The translations under genes and the position numbers were made by a program. DNA of 5,366 nucleotides from Candidatus Omnitrophota bacterium (GTDB taxonomy: Bacteria; Omnitrophota; Gorgyraeia; JAGLLT01): contig DAOVNW010000078.1 of the NCBI GenBank assembly GCA_030630095.1, positions 1 through 5,366 on the forward strand, given 5' to 3'. The notes below the pieces were generated by a model. That model was not told where the DNA came from and searched no databases. It worked only from the letters and a program-made list of their open reading frames with translations. The stretch's first letter is position 1. Each line of letters begins with the position of its first letter. Below are positions 1-4,975 of the stretch, piece after piece.

Positions 1-1
1 T

Positions 2-274
2 ATTGGCCAGGTTGGAAATATTGGGCACGAGAGAAAGTCCATAGGCAAGGCAGGGCGCTCCCGCTGGATGGGCAAGCGTTCTTCTGTCAGGGGCGTAGCC
101 ATGAACCCCCACGATCACCCGATGGGCGGCGGTGAGGGTAAATCTTCCGGAGGCAGGCATCCAACAACCCCATGGGGCAAGGCTACCAAGGGTTTGATAA
201 CCAGAAAAAAGAAAAAATATTCTAATAAGTATATTATTAAAAAGCGGCCGTCAAAGCATAAACGGAGGAAGTAA
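2..274 (+). CDS. rplB: 50S ribosomal protein L2, C-terminal 90 residues (5' end outside window)
   Basis: This is the end of L2, a primary 23S rRNA-binding protein of the large subunit needed for subunit association and for peptidyl-transferase centre assembly. The open frame runs in from the window edge, so the N-terminal part (OB-fold and most of the SH3-like domain) is missing. The fragment holds the L2 hallmark RGVAMNPHDHPMGGGEG (fragment residues 30-46). Its Asp-His pair (38-39) aligns with the E. coli Asp228-His229 pair at the peptidyl-transferase centre. GGRHPTTPWGK and a very basic Lys/Arg tail follow, as is typical. Two small departures from E. coli are Ser for Pro just before the VRG core and HPM for HPH; the latter is common in several phyla. 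An internal ATG at 68 is not a start, because conserved L2 sequence continues upstream of it. It stops with TAA two bases before rpsS. Identity is certain. Confidence 0.97.
   Translation: MGQVGNIGHERKSIGKAGRSRWMGKRSSVRGVAMNPHDHPMGGGEGKSSGGRHPTTPWGKATKGLITRKKKKYSNKYIIKKRPSKHKRRK
264..268 (+). promoter_or_regulatory. Ribosome binding site of rpsS
   Basis: GGAGG lies 8 bases before the rpsS ATG, inside the last codons of rplB. It is one of the strongest genuine Shine-Dalgarno sites in the window and shows that translation initiates in the classical way in this organism. Confidence 0.85.
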
Positions 275-276
275 GG

Positions 277-561
277 ATGTCAAGGTCAACTAAAAAAGGC
301 CCATACGTATACCCCAAACTGTTAAAAAAAGTTGAGAAGATGAAAAAAAGCGGTCAGAAACAGCCTATTAAGACTTGGTCAAGAAGTTCTATGATTTTAC
401 CGGAATTCGTAGGCTATACCTTTACCGTTCATAACGGTAAAAAGTTTATTCCAGTATTTATTTCTGAAAAAATGGTGGGACATAGATTGGGGGAGTTTTC
501 TCCCACAAGGACGTTTAGAAAGCATGGTTCTCACACTGAGCGTACAGCTGCTCGCAAATAG
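277..561 (+). CDS. rpsS: 30S ribosomal protein S19
   Basis: S19 sits in the head of the small subunit, contacts S13 and 16S rRNA, and helps form the inter-subunit bridge near the A site. The protein is 94 residues (E. coli 92). It starts with the typical SRSTKKGPY block (2-10), continues with LLKKVEK (15-21) and KTWSRSS (32-38), and carries the family signature from HNGKKFIPVF (52-61) through MVGHRLGEFSPTR (66-78). The basic C-terminal tail is normal. The ATG at 277 follows rplB by two bases and has a GGAGG site 8 bases upstream. Residue 12 is Tyr where most homologues have an acidic residue (FVD/YVD), a small deviation. This is the only gene in the window that ends in TAG; rplV follows after 8 bases. 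Confidence 0.98.
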   Translation: MSRSTKKGPYVYPKLLKKVEKMKKSGQKQPIKTWSRSSMILPEFVGYTFTVHNGKKFIPVFISEKMVGHRLGEFSPTRTFRKHGSHTERTAARK

Positions 562-569
562 GGATTAAT

Positions 570-980
570 ATGATAGCCAAAGCGAAAATTAAATTTGCCA
601 GAGTATCCGAAAAAAAAGCCAGAGACGTCGTCAATTTAATCAGGGGCCGGAAAGCCCAAGACGCCGTGGATATTGTGGATAATTTGAACAAAGGATCTTC
701 TAAAATAGTAGCAAAGTTATTAAAGTCCGCTATAAGCAATGCCAAGCCGGTTGAGGCGGACGTAAACAATCTTTATATAAGTAAAATCACAGCGGATCAG
801 GCAACTCCCCTAAAGCGTTTTAGGGCTCAGGCTTTTGGACGGGCAGCGGTAATACTCAAAAGAACGTCTCATATTGAAATAGAGCTTGACAGAGTAAAAA
901 AAGCTGTTCCTTCTAATAAGCCGAAAAAGGTAACTACTGAAAAGAAGACGGCGAAAAGGGTTGAAAGGAGAAGTGAGTAA
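570..980 (+). CDS. rplV: 50S ribosomal protein L22, with extended basic C-terminal tail
   Basis: L22 binds 23S rRNA early in assembly, and its long beta-hairpin lines the peptide exit tunnel, near the constriction where macrolides bind. The globular alpha/beta domain covers about residues 1-75 (ARVSEKKARDVVNLIRGRK at 10-28). The hairpin region LKRFRAQAFGRAAVILKRTS (81-100) followed by HIEI matches the family signature. The protein is 136 residues against 110 in E. coli. The surplus is a Lys/Arg-rich, probably disordered tail from about residue 109. Many bacterial L22 proteins have such tails. The ATG at 570 has only a short AGGGA site (560-564) that overlaps the rpsS stop, so coupling to rpsS is likely. 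Its TAA stop directly abuts the GTG of rpsC. Confidence 0.97.
   Translation: MIAKAKIKFARVSEKKARDVVNLIRGRKAQDAVDIVDNLNKGSSKIVAKLLKSAISNAKPVEADVNNLYISKITADQATPLKRFRAQAFGRAAVILKRTSHIEIELDRVKKAVPSNKPKKVTTEKKTAKRVERRSE
966..970 (+). promoter_or_regulatory. Ribosome binding site supporting the GTG start of rpsC
   Basis: AGGAG lies 10 bases before the GTG at 981, within the final codons of rplV. It decides the rpsC start: the encoded MGQKVHP is the canonical S3 N-terminus, and no in-frame ATG lies nearby. Confidence 0.75.
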
Positions 981-1649
981 GTGGGGCAAAAAGTACATCC
1001 TTATAGTTTTAGATTAGGCTACATAAAAACATGGAAGTCGCGCTGGTTTTCCAATAAGAAGGACTTTGGGGAAAAGCTGGCCGAAGATTTAAAGATTCGC
1101 AGCTACATTAAAAAAAACTTCAATCAGGCAGGTATCTCAAGTATAGAGATTGACAAAGCTTCGGATAAGATAAAGGTAATAATTTTCGCGGCCCGGCCGG
1201 GGATTGTTATTGGCAGGCGGGGGGCTGAGATCGACCGGCTTAAAGAGGAACTGCAGGAGGTAACCGGCAAGGATGTCTACGTTGATATTAAAGAGGTAAA
1301 GATGCCAAGGACCGATGCTCAGCTGGTCGCGGAAAATATCGCTTTTCAGATAGTTAAGAGAGTATCATTTAGAAGGGCGATGAAAAAAGCGGTTTATGAT
1401 GCTATGAGCTCCGGTGTCGGAGGTATCAGAATAACTTGTTCCGGGAGATTGGGGGGAGCTGAGATGTCCCGCACGGAAACCTATAAAGATGGAAAGGTTC
1501 CGCTGCATACATTGAGAGCCGATATACATTACGGCTTTACGGAAGCCAGAACAACCTACGGGGCTATCGGTATAAAAGTTTGGGTTTATAAGGGTGAAAT
1601 AATTCCTGAAAAAGGTACCGCTGAAGGAAATAATAAGAGGGAGAAGTAA
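981..1649 (+). CDS. rpsC: 30S ribosomal protein S3
   Basis: S3 is on the solvent side of the 30S head at the mRNA entry channel, where it contributes to mRNA unwinding together with S4 and S5. The protein is 222 residues (E. coli 233). It opens with the canonical GQKVHP. The type 2 KH domain covers about residues 40-108, with the GXXG loop as GRRG (78-81) in ARPGIVIGRRG. The C-terminal domain holds SFRRAMKKA (129-137), whose Arg131, Arg132 and Lys135 match the E. coli residues linked to ribosomal helicase activity. It also holds SGRLGGAEMSRTE (154-166) and the conserved VPLHTLRADI (173-182). A short charged tail ends the protein. The GTG start is supported by AGGAG and by zero spacing from rplV, which suggests coupled translation. 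rplP follows after two bases. Confidence 0.98.
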   Translation: MGQKVHPYSFRLGYIKTWKSRWFSNKKDFGEKLAEDLKIRSYIKKNFNQAGISSIEIDKASDKIKVIIFAARPGIVIGRRGAEIDRLKEELQEVTGKDVYVDIKEVKMPRTDAQLVAENIAFQIVKRVSFRRAMKKAVYDAMSSGVGGIRITCSGRLGGAEMSRTETYKDGKVPLHTLRADIHYGFTEARTTYGAIGIKVWVYKGEIIPEKGTAEGNNKREK

Positions 1650-1651
1650 AA

Positions 1652-2071
1652 ATGCCTTTAATGCCGAAGAGAGTTAAGTTCAGAAAGACGCACAGAGGAA
1701 AATGCCGCGGCATGGCGCAGACCGGTTCAAAGGTTAATTTTGGTGAATTTGGTTTGCAGGCATTGGAGAGCGGGTGGATTACCAATAGACAGATAGAAGC
1801 TGCTCGTGTTGCTTTAACAAGGCATGTAAGGCGCGGAGGAAAAGTTTGGATTAGAATTTTTCCGGACAAGCCGGTAACCAAAAAGCCGGCTGAGACCAGA
1901 ATGGGCAAGGGAAAAGGAGCTCCGGAATCCTGGGTGGCCGTAGTCAAGCGGGGAAGAGTTCTGTTTGAAATGGATGGTATTCCCAGAGATTTAGCCAGAG
2001 ACGCGTTAAGGCTGGCATCACATAAGCTGCCGGTGAAGACTAAATTTATAACAAGGCAAGGTTTGGCATGA
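1652..2071 (+). CDS. rplP: 50S ribosomal protein L16
   Basis: L16 binds 23S rRNA near the A-site tRNA elbow and is needed late in 50S assembly. The protein is 139 residues (E. coli 136). The N-terminus MPLMPKRVKFRK is a common bacterial variant. GKVWIRIFPDKPVTKKP (63-79), ETRMGKGKG (81-89) and GRVLFEMDGIP (101-111) are the family signatures. Arg83 aligns with E. coli Arg81, the residue hydroxylated there by the YcfD oxygenase; whether it is modified here cannot be seen. The ATG at 1652 follows a purine-rich GAGGGAG site (1637-1643). The ATG at 1661 (residue 4) is a less likely alternative start because it would sit too far from that site. The last codons overlap rpmC by four bases (ATGA), a sign of coupled translation. 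Confidence 0.98.
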   Translation: MPLMPKRVKFRKTHRGKCRGMAQTGSKVNFGEFGLQALESGWITNRQIEAARVALTRHVRRGGKVWIRIFPDKPVTKKPAETRMGKGKGAPESWVAVVKRGRVLFEMDGIPRDLARDALRLASHKLPVKTKFITRQGLA

Positions 2072-2274
2072 AACCCGAAAAAGCAAAGAGCTTGAGAGAT
2101 TTAACCAAGGATGAGCTAAATCAAAAGCTCCAGGATTATAGGCAGGAGCTGCATAAATTACGTTATGACGTAAAAAGCGGCAGAGTTGAGAAGCCGGACA
2201 AAATAAGGATCAATAGGAGAAATATTGCACGAGTTTTAACGATTTTAAGGGAGATGGAGCATGCCCAGAGATAA
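2068..2274 (+). CDS. rpmC: 50S ribosomal protein L29
   Basis: L29 is a small helical-hairpin protein near the exit-tunnel mouth beside L23, part of the platform where trigger factor and SRP dock. The protein is 68 residues (E. coli 63). The first helix is LRDLTKDELNQKLQDYRQEL (9-28). The turn and second helix contain KPDKIRINRRNIARVLTIL (42-60), which matches the family signature with its basic run before IARV. The start ATG overlaps the rplP stop as ATGA, and an AAGG site (2058-2061) lies 6 bases upstream within rplP. The 3' end overlaps the start of rpsQ by 14 bases in another frame, so the C-terminal residues and the rpsQ N-terminus share sequence. Confidence 0.97.
   Translation: MKPEKAKSLRDLTKDELNQKLQDYRQELHKLRYDVKSGRVEKPDKIRINRRNIARVLTILREMEHAQR
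2247..2253 (+). promoter_or_regulatory. Ribosome binding site of rpsQ, inside rpmC
   Basis: AAGGGAG ends 7 bases before the rpsQ ATG and lies wholly within rpmC. It supports the unusual 14-base gene overlap as a real start rather than an annotation error. Confidence 0.75.
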
Positions 2275-2521
2275 TCAGGATAGAGGCGCGCGCAAGCAGT
2301 TGATTGGCGTGGTTATCAGTGACAAATCAGATAAGACCATTATCGTAAGAGTTAAAAGGGTTGGTAAGCATCCGGTTTACGGCAAGGTTATCAAGCGGTA
2401 TTCTAAATTTAAAACGCACGATCCGGAAAATAAAGCGAAGCTTAATGATCAGGTAAGGATTGTTGAGACCAGGCCTCTTTCAAAAGAAAAGAGATGGAGA
2501 TTAGCGGAGATAATTAAATGA
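2261..2521 (+). CDS. rpsQ: 30S ribosomal protein S17
   Basis: S17 is a primary 16S rRNA-binding protein with an OB fold, acting early in 5'-domain assembly. The protein is 86 residues (E. coli 84). After a short charged N-terminus, the OB-fold strands include LIGVVISDKSDKTIIVRVKR (14-33). The central GKHPVYGKVIKRYSKF (35-50) and the terminal signature DQVRIVETRPLSKEKRW (63-79) are diagnostic. The signature's usual Gly-Asp is Asn-Asp (62-63) here, a mild change. The ATG at 2261 lies 14 bases inside rpmC and is preceded by AAGGGAG (2247-2253) at 7 bases. No better start lies downstream before conserved sequence begins. The stop overlaps rplN as ATGA, joining the S10 and spc gene blocks. Confidence 0.97.
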   Translation: MPRDNQDRGARKQLIGVVISDKSDKTIIVRVKRVGKHPVYGKVIKRYSKFKTHDPENKAKLNDQVRIVETRPLSKEKRWRLAEIIK

Positions 2522-2886
2522 TTCAGTTAAGGACAATTCTCGAAATAGCCGACAATTCCGGCGCCAGGAAGGCCAGCTGTATTAAGGTGGTCGGCCGCGC
2601 GGCTAAAAAGTATGCTGAAATAGGAGATATTGTTACCGTAAACATTAAAGAAGTTATGCCGGAATCTGAGGTTAAGAAAGGGGAAGTGGCTAAGGCCGTA
2701 GTGGTCAGGACTCACTCTCCCATCAGGCGTAAAGACGGGTCTTATTTAAAATTTGACAATAACGCTGTCGTTTTAATAGATGGCCAGAAGAATCCCAGGG
2801 GAACAAGAATATTCGGGCCGGTGGCGCGGGAATTAAGAGAAAAAAACTTTATGAAAATTGTATCTTTAGCTCCGGAGGTTATATAA
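2518..2886 (+). CDS. rplN: 50S ribosomal protein L14
   Basis: L14 binds 23S rRNA and L19 at the subunit interface, forms inter-subunit bridges, and in other bacteria is the docking site of the silencing factor RsfS. The protein is 122 residues (E. coli 123). The five-strand barrel core includes ADNSGARKASCIKVVG (11-26), GDIVTVNIKEVMP (36-48), the signature VKKGEVAKAVVVRT (52-65) and the C-terminal GTRIFGPVARELR (95-107) with SLAPEVI (116-122). The ATG at 2518 overlaps the rpsQ stop, with GGAG (2506-2509) 8 bases upstream. In E. coli a separate spc promoter precedes this gene; the overlap leaves no intergenic space for one here. The last codons double as the binding site for rplX. Confidence 0.98.
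   Translation: MIQLRTILEIADNSGARKASCIKVVGRAAKKYAEIGDIVTVNIKEVMPESEVKKGEVAKAVVVRTHSPIRRKDGSYLKFDNNAVVLIDGQKNPRGTRIFGPVARELREKNFMKIVSLAPEVI
2874..2879 (+). promoter_or_regulatory. Ribosome binding site supporting the GTG start of rplX
   Basis: GGAGGT, a six-base match to the anti-Shine-Dalgarno sequence, ends 8 bases before the GTG at 2888. It is encoded by the Pro-Glu-Val codons of the conserved L14 C-terminus. It settles the start, because no ATG is available at the N-terminus of L24. Confidence 0.85.
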
Positions 2887-2887
2887 A

Positions 2888-3196
2888 GTGCTGCGTATAA
2901 AAAAGAATGATACAGTGGTTGTTAAGCGGGGTAAGGAAAGGGGGAAAAAGGCCAGGGTGCTTAAAGTCCTCCCCGTGGGCGGTAAGGTTATACTGGAAGG
3001 CCTGAATATAATAACGAAGCACGCTCGAAAAAGACGCCAGGAAGATCAGGGAGGTATTATCAAAAGAGAGTCTCCGGTTAATATATCAAATGTTATGCTT
3101 TATTGCGCCAAGTGCAAGAAAGCCGTTAGAACCGGTTTTGTCAGGAAAAAAAACAGTGTTAACAGAGTTTGTAAAAAATGTAATCAGGAACTGTAA
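2888..3196 (+). CDS. rplX: 50S ribosomal protein L24, zinc-ribbon (C+) form
   Basis: L24 is one of the two assembly initiators of the large subunit, binding the 5' domain of 23S rRNA near the tunnel exit. The protein is 102 residues. The N-terminal KOW/SH3-like domain is seen in KNDTVVVKRGKERGKKARVL (6-25), then GGKVILEGLNIITKH (31-45), and GGIIKRESPVNISNVMLY (55-72). The C-terminus carries two Cys pairs, Cys73-x2-Cys76 and Cys95-x2-Cys98, which would form a zinc ribbon. E. coli L24 lacks these cysteines, while many other bacteria keep them. The GTG start follows the rplN stop by one base and has a strong GGAGGT site. rplE follows closely. Identity is certain; zinc binding is inferred from the Cys spacing. 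Confidence 0.97.
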   Translation: MLRIKKNDTVVVKRGKERGKKARVLKVLPVGGKVILEGLNIITKHARKRRQEDQGGIIKRESPVNISNVMLYCAKCKKAVRTGFVRKKNSVNRVCKKCNQEL

Positions 3197-3199
3197 GGA
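3195..3199 (+). promoter_or_regulatory. Probable ribosome binding site of rplE
   Basis: AAGGA overlaps the rplX stop codon and ends 5 bases before the ATG at 3205 but only 2 bases before the in-frame GTG at 3202. The spacing favours the ATG. An alternative AGGAA at 3186-3190 is 11 bases from the GTG, so the GTG is not fully excluded. Confidence 0.55.
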
Positions 3200-3204
3200 T
3201 TGTG

Positions 3205-3750
3205 ATGAAAAAGTCAAGATTATTGGAAAAGTACAGTAGAGATATTATTCCCGAAATGATGAAAAAGTTCGGGTATAAAAATAGATTTCAAACTCCTAAA
3301 ATTAAAAAGATTGTTATTAATTCCGGGTTAGGAGAAGGGTCTAAAGAATTTAAAATAATTGAAAAAGCAATGGAAGAGCTGGCCCAGATTGCCGGCCAAA
3401 AACCCGTTATCACCCGGGCAAAAAAGGCAATCTCTAATTTTAAGATAAGGGCTGGTGATGCCGTCGGGTGCAAGGTTACTTTAAGGGGAAGCCGTATGTA
3501 CGACTTTTTAGACAGGTTTATTAATGTAGCTATACCCAGAATCAAAGACTTTAGAGGTATAAACCCTAAATCATTTGACAGCAGTCACAACTTTACCGTG
3601 GGCATAAAAGAACAGTCTATGTTTCCCGAGATTGATTATGACAGGATAGACAGGACCATCGGTATGAATATTACCTTTGATATATCTTCTCAAAGCAGAG
3701 AAGAATCTCATGAGTTGTTAAAGTTGTTTGGAATGCCGTATAAAAAGTAA
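3205..3750 (+). CDS. rplE: 50S ribosomal protein L5
   Basis: L5 binds 5S rRNA and, with L18 and L25-type proteins, builds the central protuberance; it contacts P-site tRNA and S13. The protein is 181 residues (E. coli 179). The N-terminal helix is RLLEKYSRDIIPEMMKKFGY (5-24), then PKIKKIVINSGLGEG (31-45). The family signature is LAQIAGQKPVITRAKKA (59-75), followed by SNFKIRAGDAVGCKVTLRG (77-95), DFRGINPKSFD (115-125) and GIKEQSMFPEIDYD (133-146). The usual GRGN after that Phe-Asp is SSHN here (126-129). I chose the ATG at 3205 over the GTG at 3202 for Shine-Dalgarno spacing; the difference is one residue. In E. coli the S8 repressor site overlaps this start; I could not recognise such a structure here. 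Confidence 0.96.
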   Translation: MKKSRLLEKYSRDIIPEMMKKFGYKNRFQTPKIKKIVINSGLGEGSKEFKIIEKAMEELAQIAGQKPVITRAKKAISNFKIRAGDAVGCKVTLRGSRMYDFLDRFINVAIPRIKDFRGINPKSFDSSHNFTVGIKEQSMFPEIDYDRIDRTIGMNITFDISSQSREESHELLKLFGMPYKK

Positions 3751-3761
3751 GTAATTGTTTA

Positions 3762-3766
3762 AAGGA
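3762..3766 (+). promoter_or_regulatory. Ribosome binding site deciding the rpsN start
   Basis: AAGGA ends 6 bases before the ATG at 3773. The reading frame is open further upstream to a TTG at 3755, but that start would precede this site and add six residues absent from S14 proteins. Confidence 0.8.
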
Positions 3767-3772
3767 AAATCA

Positions 3773-3958
3773 ATGGCTAGGAAATCATTAGTTGAAAAGG
3801 CAAAAAGGGAACCTAAGTACTCCACCCGCAAATACTACAGATGTTTACGCTGCGGACGTTCAAAAGGCTACATTCGTAAATTTAAAATTTGCCGAATATG
3901 TTTTAGAGAATTAGCCTCCTGCGGGGAAATACCGGGTGTAACTAAAGCAAGCTGGTAA
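3773..3958 (+). CDS. rpsN: 30S ribosomal protein S14, type Z (zinc-binding, 61 residues)
   Basis: S14 lies in the 30S head beside S3, S10 and S19 and is needed for late head assembly. The protein is the short 61-residue form, against about 100 residues for the E. coli form. MARKSLVEKAKREPKY leads into YRCLRCGR (22-29) and RKFKICRICFREL (35-47), which hold Cys24-x2-Cys27 and Cys40-x2-Cys43, the four zinc ligands of the type Z (C+) family. The end IPGVTKASW (53-61) is canonical. An additional Cys50 replaces the residue usually found before GEIPGV; it is not one of the four ligands. The ATG at 3773 gives exactly the family length, and AAGGA is 6 bases upstream. It lies 22 bases after rplE. The 40 bases to rpsH hold only the rpsH binding site. 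Confidence 0.98.
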   Translation: MARKSLVEKAKREPKYSTRKYYRCLRCGRSKGYIRKFKICRICFRELASCGEIPGVTKASW

Positions 3959-3987
3959 AACGGCTTAGCGGCAGGTTAAATTTTATT

Positions 3988-3992
3988 AGGAG
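3988..3992 (+). promoter_or_regulatory. Ribosome binding site of rpsH
   Basis: AGGAG ends 6 bases before the rpsH ATG. It occupies the 3' part of the longest intergenic gap in the window (3959-3998). The rest of the gap shows no convincing promoter pair, hairpin or T-run. Confidence 0.8.
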
Positions 3993-3998
3993 ATTTAT

Positions 3999-4394
3999 AT
4001 GATAACTGATTTAGTTGCCAACGCGTTAACTATGATAAGAAATGCCTCTTTAAGAGGAAAAGAGACAGTAAATATTCCCGCTTCTTCAGCGCTTAAAGAG
4101 ATAATAAGAATTTTTAAGGAAGAAAATTTCATAAAAGATTTTAGAGTATTGGAAGATGACCGGCAGGGCTCTATAAGGGTTTATCTGAAATATACTAAGA
4201 GTAACGAGTCCGCGATATCTCATATAAAAAGGATTTCCAAGCCGGGTTTGAGAATTTATAAAGGCAAGAAAGAGATACCTATCGCCCTGGGAGGCCTTGG
4301 GGTAACGATTTTGACTACCTCCCGCGGCATATTAACTGACAAAGAAGCAAAAGCAAAAGGTGTTGGCGGAGAAATCATCTGCCAGATATGGTAA
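3999..4394 (+). CDS. rpsH: 30S ribosomal protein S8
   Basis: S8 is a primary 16S rRNA-binding protein (helices 21 and 25) that organises the central domain, and in E. coli it represses the spc operon translationally. The protein is 131 residues (E. coli 130). The N-terminal domain contains ANALTMIRNAS (7-17), NIPASSALKEII (25-36) and EENFIKDFRV (41-50). The C-terminal RNA-binding domain contains RISKPGLRIYKGKKEIP (78-94) and the family signature GVTILTTSRGILTDKEAK (101-118), with the Thr-Ser-x-Gly loop, then GVGGEIIC (121-128). The usual ADMLTRIRNA reads ANALTMIRNA here, with Asp to Asn and Arg to Met changes near the N-terminus. The start is supported by AGGAG at 6 bases. rplF follows after 17 bases. 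Confidence 0.98.
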   Translation: MITDLVANALTMIRNASLRGKETVNIPASSALKEIIRIFKEENFIKDFRVLEDDRQGSIRVYLKYTKSNESAISHIKRISKPGLRIYKGKKEIPIALGGLGVTILTTSRGILTDKEAKAKGVGGEIICQIW

Positions 4395-4411
4395 GTTAAA
4401 GGGGAAGATTA

Positions 4412-4948
4412 ATGTCGAGAGTCGGGAAAAAACCTGTTTCAATTTTAGATAAAGTAAAAGTGTCCATTGATAAAAACGTAGTTTCCGTTGAAGGGCCTAA
4501 AGGTAAGCTGGAGCTGACGGCGCATCATCGAATGAAGGTTGAAGTAATTGATAAAGAAGTTGTGGTTAAGAGACCTTCAAATCTGAAGCTTGATAAATCA
4601 CTGCATGGCCTGACAAGGAGTCTGATACAAAACATGATAATCGGTGTAACCTCCGGCTACACGAAGGAGCTTGAAATACAAGGGGTGGGCCTAAGATCTC
4701 AGGTGCAGGGTAAGAAATTAAATCTCCAGCTCGGCTTTTCTCATCCAATAAATTATGAAATATCGCGTGGGATCAGCATAGAAACTCCTAAGCCGACCGA
4801 GATTATTGTAACGGGCATAGATAAACAATTGGTAGGAGAGGTGGCGGCCGAGATAAGACATTATTATAAACCAGAGCCTTATAAAGGAAAAGGTATCAGG
4901 TATAAAGGGGAATATGTCAGAAGGAAGGCCGGTAAAACGGTTGTCTAA
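4412..4948 (+). CDS. rplF: 50S ribosomal protein L6
   Basis: L6 binds 23S rRNA near the sarcin-ricin loop, where translation factors act, and joins late in 50S assembly. The protein is 178 residues (E. coli 177). It has the two repeated alpha/beta domains of the family. The first runs from MSRVGKKPV to about residue 80, with EGPKGKLEL (27-35) and SLHGLTRSLIQNM (63-75). The second covers about 81-178, with YTKELEIQGVGLRSQVQGK (83-101), LGFSHPI (107-113) and the signature PEPYKGKGIRY (154-164) plus VRRKAGK (169-175). The ATG at 4412 has AGGGG (4400-4404) 7 bases upstream. It sits between rpsH and rplR as in most bacteria, with 27 bases before rplR. Confidence 0.98.
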   Translation: MSRVGKKPVSILDKVKVSIDKNVVSVEGPKGKLELTAHHRMKVEVIDKEVVVKRPSNLKLDKSLHGLTRSLIQNMIIGVTSGYTKELEIQGVGLRSQVQGKKLNLQLGFSHPINYEISRGISIETPKPTEIIVTGIDKQLVGEVAAEIRHYYKPEPYKGKGIRYKGEYVRRKAGKTVV

Positions 4949-4975
4949 ACGCTAAAAAAAGGTTATTGCTATAAA

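Noticed and set aside
68..274. A separate small basic protein starting at the ATG at 68
   Set aside because: The frame is open to the window edge and the upstream residues match L2, so this is an internal Met of rplB.
886..920. TTGACA in rplV as a -35 box for a promoter before rpsC
   Set aside because: The best -10-like sequence (within TTCTAATAAG) is about 20 or more bases away and weak. The hexamer encodes Leu-Asp-Arg of the L22 core end.
1150..1176. TTGACA in rpsC as an internal promoter
   Set aside because: Candidate -10 sequences fall at 10 or 15 bases spacing, neither suitable. It encodes conserved S3 sequence.
1564..1947. A 127-residue open frame on the minus strand over rpsC and rplP (the longest of several antisense frames)
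   Set aside because: It lies opposite two certain genes, crosses their boundary and shows no recognisable protein features. Long antisense frames are expected opposite purine-rich coding strands.
2594..2603. Perfect 10-base palindrome GCCGCGCGGC in rplN, a possible operator or hairpin
   Set aside because: It has no loop, no flanking symmetry and no T-run. It is explained by the Gly-Arg-Ala-Ala codons of L14.
3755..3772. N-terminal extension of rpsN from a TTG at 3755
   Set aside because: The ATG at 3773 gives the exact 61-residue family length and has a well-placed AAGGA; the extension would start upstream of that site.
3959..3998. The 40-base rpsN-rpsH gap as a terminator, promoter or S8 feedback site
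   Set aside because: I see no stable stem followed by T residues and no paired promoter hexamers. Only the rpsH binding site can be supported.
4967..4975. TGCTATAAA in the rplF-rplR gap, resembling an extended -10 element
   Set aside because: There is no -35 partner at the right distance, and transcription would begin after the first rplR ATG. AT-rich gaps give such matches by chance.
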